Positions 5,660-8,528 of a DNA stretch of 8,528 nt are shown in pieces. This stretch comes from JACQMJ01 sp964373495 (lineage in GTDB: Bacteria; Patescibacteriota; Minisyncoccia; Sungbacterales; SURF-37): positions 1-8,528 of the forward strand of contig CAYJUW010000032.1 of the NCBI GenBank assembly GCA_964373495.1, given 5' to 3'. A program made the translations under genes and the position numbers. Positions within the stretch are counted from its first letter, which is position 1; each line of letters begins with the position of its first letter. A model generated the notes under the pieces. That model worked only from the letters and a program-made list of their open reading frames with translations, ran no database searches and was not told where the DNA came from.

Positions 5660-6095
5660 TTCATTCTTCATTCGAGCCGCCGTCTTTTTTATTGTAGCGG
5701 TGCTGGTCTGGTATATTCTGCCACGTACAGATATTACTGGTCTTACCGACGATCCGCTCGGCGGAGGCTTAATAACACTGTTCATTGCCGCACCCTTGTT
5801 TGCGATAGGTTTGGTCTTCTTCATTATTGGAATCATTGTGCAGTGGAAAGGGAGTTCTGGTTCAGACGGTGTCGCCGGTGAGAAAAAGAGATTGAGCCCA
5901 GCTTCACTAATATCGTCTGGGTTGCTTATCTTCCTGGCTGGTTTTTGGTTGCCGGGTATATTTCCGGTGCTAATTTTGGGCTTGAGTACTACCTGGCTAT
6001 CTATCGTCGGTCTAATTATTTTTGTTGTCGGTTTGATGTATCTCTTTCGGTCGGTGCGCGCCGAAAATCATAATGTCCCACCTTCACGGCGATAA
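5649..6095 (+). CDS. Four-helix membrane protein of unknown function
   Basis: A 148-residue protein with about four membrane segments: 6-24 (FFIRAAVFFIVAVLVWYIL), 41-64 (ITLFIAAPLFAIGLVFFIIG), 86-108 (SLISSGLLIFLAGFWLPGIF) and 110-133 (LILGLSTTWLSIVGLIIFVV). A Gly/Ser/Lys-rich loop lies at 67-83 and the tail is basic. It starts inside the duplicated rpe tail and overlaps the transketolase start by 23 bp, so both its borders are junctions of the rpe-tkt type. It is visibly more AT-rich than the flanking core genes. I do not recognise the family. Translational coupling to tkt is likely from the overlap. Confidence 0.78.
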   Translation: MKSSSFFIRAAVFFIVAVLVWYILPRTDITGLTDDPLGGGLITLFIAAPLFAIGLVFFIIGIIVQWKGSSGSDGVAGEKKRLSPASLISSGLLIFLAGFWLPGIFPVLILGLSTTWLSIVGLIIFVVGLMYLFRSVRAENHNVPPSRR

Positions 6096-6933
6096 AATAA
6101 AATTTCTAGAGGAAACGGCCAACCAGATTCGCCAGGATTGTATTGAAATGGTGGTAAATGCCGGATCCGGGCATGTGGCCGGGCCTTTGGACATGGCTGA
6201 TATTTTTACTGCGCTCTATTTCCACATTTTGAAACACGACCCTAAGAATCCCGAGTGGGAAGATCGAGATCGTCTCGTGCTTTCAAACGGTCATATCTGC
6301 CCGGTGCGTTACGCGGCCATGGCGCGCTCCGGATACTTCCCTGTGGAAGAGTTAAAAACTTTGCGAAAACTTGGGTCCCGCCTACAAGGCCATCCGCACC
6401 GCACTGCGCTTCCGGGAGTTGAAACAACTTCAGGCCCGCTTGGTTCCGGCCTCTCGCAAGCAGTTGGCATGGCTATCGCCAGTAAGATGGATAAGAAAAA
6501 GTTTAATATCTATTGCCTTATGTCTGATGGTGAACAGGAATGCGGTCAAACCTGGGAAGCAGCCATGCTTGCGGGAAAATTGAAGCTGGATAACCTCACG
6601 GCCCTTATTGACCGCAACAATATCCAGATTGACGGCATGACTGAAGACGTTATGCCCCTTGAGCCGCTACGGCAAAAATACGAGGCCTTCAACTGGCATG
6701 TGCTTGAGATCAACGGGCACAACTTTGAAGAAATCGTCAACGCTTTTGAAACCGCCCACGCCATCTACGAAAAGCCGGTCGTGATCATTGCTCATACCAT
6801 CGCCGGCAAGGGCGTGGACTTCATGGAGTTTTCTTATCCGTGGCACTCCAAGACGTTTAAACCCGAAGAAGTTAAGTCATCGTTGGATCAACTGCGTACT
6901 CTGGGTGGGAAAATTAAAAGCGAGCACGAATAA
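6073..6933 (+). CDS. tktN: Transketolase, N-terminal (TPP-binding) subunit
   Basis: A 286-residue protein equal to the first domain of transketolase, which moves two-carbon units between sugar phosphates using thiamine diphosphate. Motifs in order: GSGHVAGPLDMADIF at 31-45, SNGH at 71-74, GHPHR at 106-110, GPLGSGLSQAVGMA at 121-134, and SDGEQECGQTWEA at 151-163 followed by DRNNIQIDG at 180-188, the TPP/Mg signature. IIAHTIAGKGVDFME and PWHSK complete the domain. The pyrimidine-binding and C-terminal domains, normally a second gene in split transketolases, do not follow within this window, so the partner must lie elsewhere or be absent. The ATG lies inside the end of the preceding membrane protein gene. 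The first 66 bases are duplicated at 5367. Confidence 0.93.
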   Translation: MSHLHGDKIKFLEETANQIRQDCIEMVVNAGSGHVAGPLDMADIFTALYFHILKHDPKNPEWEDRDRLVLSNGHICPVRYAAMARSGYFPVEELKTLRKLGSRLQGHPHRTALPGVETTSGPLGSGLSQAVGMAIASKMDKKKFNIYCLMSDGEQECGQTWEAAMLAGKLKLDNLTALIDRNNIQIDGMTEDVMPLEPLRQKYEAFNWHVLEINGHNFEEIVNAFETAHAIYEKPVVIIAHTIAGKGVDFMEFSYPWHSKTFKPEEVKSSLDQLRTLGGKIKSEHE

Positions 6934-6934
6934 C

Positions 6935-7057
6935 ATGATGCCAATCTACGAATCTTATGCCAATCTGGCGAATCGCGAATGCGAATATAACGTAGATTCG
7001 CAATTTGTAGATTGGCATTGCATTTGCATAATTGGCATCATATGCGCGTAAGCGCGT
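6935..7057. repeat. Dyad repeat of GCCAATCTAC/GCGAAT words
   Basis: ATGATGCCAAT (6935-6945) is complementary to ATTGGCATCAT (7031-7041), and GCCAATCTAC (6940-6949) to GTAGATTGGC (7007-7016). ATGCCAATCT...GCGAAT (6957-6980) pairs imperfectly with ATTCGC...AGATTGGCAT (6995-7017). A GC hairpin (7042-7048 with 7053-7059, one G-T pair) runs into the next start codon. The repeat fills the entire spacer after the transketolase gene. The words differ from the other spacer repeats, but the architecture is the same. Confidence 0.75.
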
Positions 7058-7513
7058 ATGGCACACGCCGAAATCATCCAAAACGGAGTCGTGATCGTGA
7101 AGCCGGATCCGCGGCTCCTGCGGGCGGTGCGGACCGCCCAGCAGTTCCTCGGCAAGGTCGGCAAAGCCCTGCCCGGCCTCCGGTCGCTCATCCGGCACGA
7201 ACTCATCCTGCACTGGCTCCACCGCCAGCTCCATGATTTCGCCGTCAAGCAGAAGTACCGCGGTAAGCAGGTGTACCTCGCCCTTGATGAAAAGCTCCTG
7301 GGCGGGGCCAAGGACCTGGTGGCGCTGGTGCGGGACAACGCCAAGTCATTCTTGCCCGTTGGGCCGCTTGAGAGCGGCATCCGCAATGCGTTCACTCTGA
7401 TCGCCCGCGAGAAGATTGCAAGCGAGCAGAAGCGGAAGGTCAAGCGCAAAGTCCAGACATACGGAGAACCATGGCAACAAAGGTCGAATAGTAATACAGG
7501 CACTAGGCGCTAG
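7058..7513 (+). CDS. Hypothetical basic protein
   Basis: A 151-residue soluble-looking protein without membrane segment or signal peptide. It is rich in Arg, Lys and Leu, with probable helices such as RLLRAVRTAQQFLGKVGKAL, LIRHELILHWLHRQLHDFAV and a highly basic stretch near the end (SEQKRKVKRKVQ), which could bind nucleic acid. Its GC-rich codon use matches rodA and not the island. The last few codons and the stop come from the repeat at 7498-7555, so the natural C-terminus may have been altered by that repeat. The ATG overlaps the 3' arm of the preceding hairpin. I do not recognise it. It lies where a transketolase C-terminal subunit could be expected, but it has no similarity to one. Confidence 0.7.
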   Translation: MAHAEIIQNGVVIVKPDPRLLRAVRTAQQFLGKVGKALPGLRSLIRHELILHWLHRQLHDFAVKQKYRGKQVYLALDEKLLGGAKDLVALVRDNAKSFLPVGPLESGIRNAFTLIAREKIASEQKRKVKRKVQTYGEPWQQRSNSNTGTRR

Positions 7514-7555
7514 TGGCTCGGCACGTCTAGTGCCAAGTGCCTAATGCCTAGTACC
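7498..7555. repeat. Second GGCACTAG dyad repeat
   Basis: AGGCACTAGGCGCTAGTGG (7498-7516) faces CTAGTGCCAAGTGCCTAATG then CCTAGTACCT (7528-7555) on the other arm, forming an imperfect palindrome. It uses the same words as the repeat before rpiB (2967-3053), about 4.5 kb away. It provides the stop codon of the gene before it and ends 7 bases before the start of the gene after it. Confidence 0.8.
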
Positions 7556-7561
7556 TCACGT

Positions 7562-7804
7562 ATGGATACTGGACCGCACGACAAAATGCACTGGAACTGC
7601 TGCTGGAAGCCGTGGGGCGGGAAGATCCTGTGGTGGGCGTCGTTCTTAGCCCTCATCGGCGGGCTTGCCGCCTTCTGGCGCGGCGGCGAGTTCTGGAGCG
7701 TCTCGGCCATGACGTGGTATTGGAACGCGCTCGTCGGGGGCGTCCTCGCGCTGGGGCTGAAGGTTTCGAAACTCCACAGCTGTTGGCACCAGCGGCAGGG
7801 TTAA
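7562..7804 (+). CDS. Small two-helix membrane protein, Cys/Trp-rich
   Basis: An 80-residue protein. The N-terminus MDTGPHDKMHWNCCWKPWGG has His, Cys and Trp residues, then one membrane segment at about 21-40 (KILWWASFLALIGGLAAF), a short loop, and a second at about 49-69 (MTWYWNALVGGVLALGLKV). The tail HSCWHQ again has Cys and His. Cys and His on both ends could face the same side and bind metal or form a disulfide; this is inference. An ATG six codons upstream is in frame but lies in the repeat, so ATG 7562 is preferred. No family recognised. Confidence 0.65.
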   Translation: MDTGPHDKMHWNCCWKPWGGKILWWASFLALIGGLAAFWRGGEFWSVSAMTWYWNALVGGVLALGLKVSKLHSCWHQRQG

Positions 7805-7878
7805 ACGCAGCCCCGCGCGGGGCCGCATAAGGCGGACGTCTCGTCCCGTTCGCTTATCGGGTTAATGTTTGATCAAGT
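7805..7878. other. Short spacer with a perfect GC palindrome
   Basis: GCCCCGCGCGGGGC (7810-7823) is a perfect 14-bp self-complementary sequence just after the stop of the two-helix protein gene. There is no loop and no T-run after it, so it is a poor intrinsic terminator. It may still form a cruciform or act as a binding site. The rest of the spacer shows nothing I can name; an ATAAGGCG / CGCTTAT pairing (7827-7834 with 7850-7856) is weak. Confidence 0.45.
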
Positions 7879-8055
7879 ATGCCGAACGTCATTAACGTTC
7901 GAATAGACATCCGGTCTTCGGTCAGCATGATCGTTTTCGCAATCATTGCCATCAGCACGACGGTGTTCATTTTGGTAAGGGCCCAAGAAGCTATTGACGA
8001 AATCCAGCGGTTGAGCAATGCGCCTATCTATTCCTCACAAGATGGCCAGCCGTAA
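7879..8055 (+). CDS. Small single-pass membrane protein
   Basis: A 58-residue open frame: a polar start (MPNVINVRIDIRSS), one hydrophobic helix at about 15-33 (VSMIVFAIIAISTTVFILV), then a polar helical tail (RAQEAIDEIQRLSN). It overlaps the start of the next gene by 14 bp in another frame, an arrangement typical of co-translated pairs. No good ribosome binding site is visible. I do not recognise a family. Its clean amphipathic and hydrophobic pattern and its fit between neighbours argue that it is real. Confidence 0.6.
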   Translation: MPNVINVRIDIRSSVSMIVFAIIAISTTVFILVRAQEAIDEIQRLSNAPIYSSQDGQP

Positions 8056-8528
8056 GCAATTCGCGGTGAACCCCGTTACCACGGCCTTCCGACCACGCCC
8101 CGTTAGAGACCCGGTCTCTAACGGGGCGTGGCATCCAATGAGTCGTTTCGCGTTGGGCGGCCATTCCTCCACGGGCTCCCGCCCGTGGCTTCCTGGTAAC
8201 GGGGTGAATAGTGCATCTGGTAACGGTTCGCGGGGGCTTGGCTTGATCGGCGTCCTCATGGTAGCCGCCGCCGCAGCGATACTCGCCGGCGGCGGGTATT
8301 TCGTCTACCAGCGCTTCGCAAAACCCGCAGACACCGGAGGAATCGCCTGCACCCAAGAAGCTAAGGTCTGCCCCGACGGTTCATACGTCGGCCGCACCGG
8401 CCCGAACTGTGAGTTTGCTTCGTGTCCGGGTGAAATTGATACTTCAAATTGGAAAACCTACCGCAATGAGCAATATGGGTTTGAGGTGAGGTATCCGCCG
8501 TATTTTCAAGAGGATCGAGAACCAAGTT
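8042..8528 (+). CDS. Membrane-anchored, pilin-like secreted protein (partial)
   Basis: An open frame from ATG 8042 to the window edge, 162 codons, 3' end missing. Residues about 7-58 are encoded by palindromic element B. A pilin-like segment follows: SRGLGLIGVLMVAAAAAILA then GGGYFVYQRF, reminiscent of type IV pilin N-termini (G-x-x-LIGVLM) or a simple membrane anchor. Next is ACTQEAKVCPDGSYVGRTGP with NCEFASCP, a Cys-rich module widespread in Patescibacteria. The visible end, WKTYRNEQYGFEVRYPPYF, is the beginning of a PsbP-like or similar extracytoplasmic domain common in the same group. An in-frame ATG at 8018 is an alternative start. The gene without the element would start near the pilin-like segment, so the repeat probably inserted into or close to the original N-terminus. 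Confidence 0.75.
   Translation, partial: MASRKQFAVNPVTTAFRPRPVRDPVSNGAWHPMSRFALGGHSSTGSRPWLPGNGVNSASGNGSRGLGLIGVLMVAAAAAILAGGGYFVYQRFAKPADTGGIACTQEAKVCPDGSYVGRTGPNCEFASCPGEIDTSNWKTYRNEQYGFEVRYPPYFQEDREPS
8062..8205 (+). repeat. Palindromic element B inside a coding region
   Basis: CCCCGTTACCA (8071-8081) is the exact complement of TGGTAACGGGG (8194-8204), giving terminal inverted repeats. Inside, CCACGCCCCGTTAGAGAC (8093-8110) pairs perfectly over 18 bp with 8114-8131, loop CCG, and CCACGGGC (8169-8176) pairs over 8 bp with GCCCGTGG (8181-8188). A further end-like sequence, CTGGTAACGGTTCGCGGG, lies at 8216-8233. The order of hairpins and the CGTTAGA and GGTAAC words match element A, and its left end is the inverted form of A's right end. 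The + strand has no stop in the host frame. Confidence 0.82.

Noticed and set aside
7982..8363. The 12-mer CCCAAGAAGCTA at 7982 and again at 8352.
   Set aside because: The two lie in different coding frames and contexts with no flanking similarity; likely chance.

Overview
The window looks like a chromosomal segment of an uncultivated ultra-small bacterium of the Candidate Phyla Radiation (Patescibacteria), probably a Parcubacteria-type lineage. The pointers are a pared-down non-oxidative pentose phosphate operon with a split transketolase, the Cys-rich 'CPDGSxVGRTGPNCEF' and 'CxDGxxNxGExGVDCGG' secreted-protein signatures that I associate with that group, poor Shine-Dalgarno signals, an expanded 23S rRNA, and spacers filled with short dyad-symmetric repeats. 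This is inference from content; no phylogeny was run. All recognised genes are on the + strand.

Layout. 1-762: the 3' end of a 23S rRNA gene carrying a roughly 110-nt expansion in what aligns with helix 98, a long 23S-5S spacer holding two decayed half-copies of 5S rRNA, and an intact 5S gene. 820-2958: a membrane-anchored extracytoplasmic protein and a RodA/FtsW (SEDS) glycosyltransferase, separated by a palindromic element whose + strand is open in the rodA frame. 3054-4240: rpiB and rpe. 4244-6095: a mosaic island between rpe and the transketolase gene. 6073-6933: transketolase N-terminal subunit. 7058-7804: two unrecognised small genes. 7879-8528: a small single-pass membrane protein overlapping the start of a pilin-like or anchored secreted protein that runs off the window and has a second palindromic element inside its N-terminal coding part.

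How the genes work together. RpiB, Rpe and transketolase carry out the pentose phosphate interconversions that link ribose 5-phosphate for nucleotide synthesis to glycolytic intermediates. RodA polymerises peptidoglycan glycan strands. The first and last proteins are probably displayed outside the cytoplasmic membrane.

The most notable structure is the island between rpe and tkt. The last codons of rpe recur twice (4994-5038 and 5612-5659) and the first 22 codons of tkt recur once (5367-5432). The tkt copy differs from the real start at 7 bases, all synonymous. Between these duplicated ends lie different cargos: a nucleotidyltransferase with a small overlapping partner gene, a three-helix membrane protein, a truncated DUF5678-like gene, and a four-helix membrane protein. 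The simplest reading is a hotspot where alternative 'rpe-cargo-tkt' junctions from related strains were concatenated by recombination. A second theme is that at least two palindromic repeats (1619-1860 and 8062-8205), and a short one at 5586-5606, are open in the frame of the gene they touch, resembling in style the Rickettsia palindromic elements.
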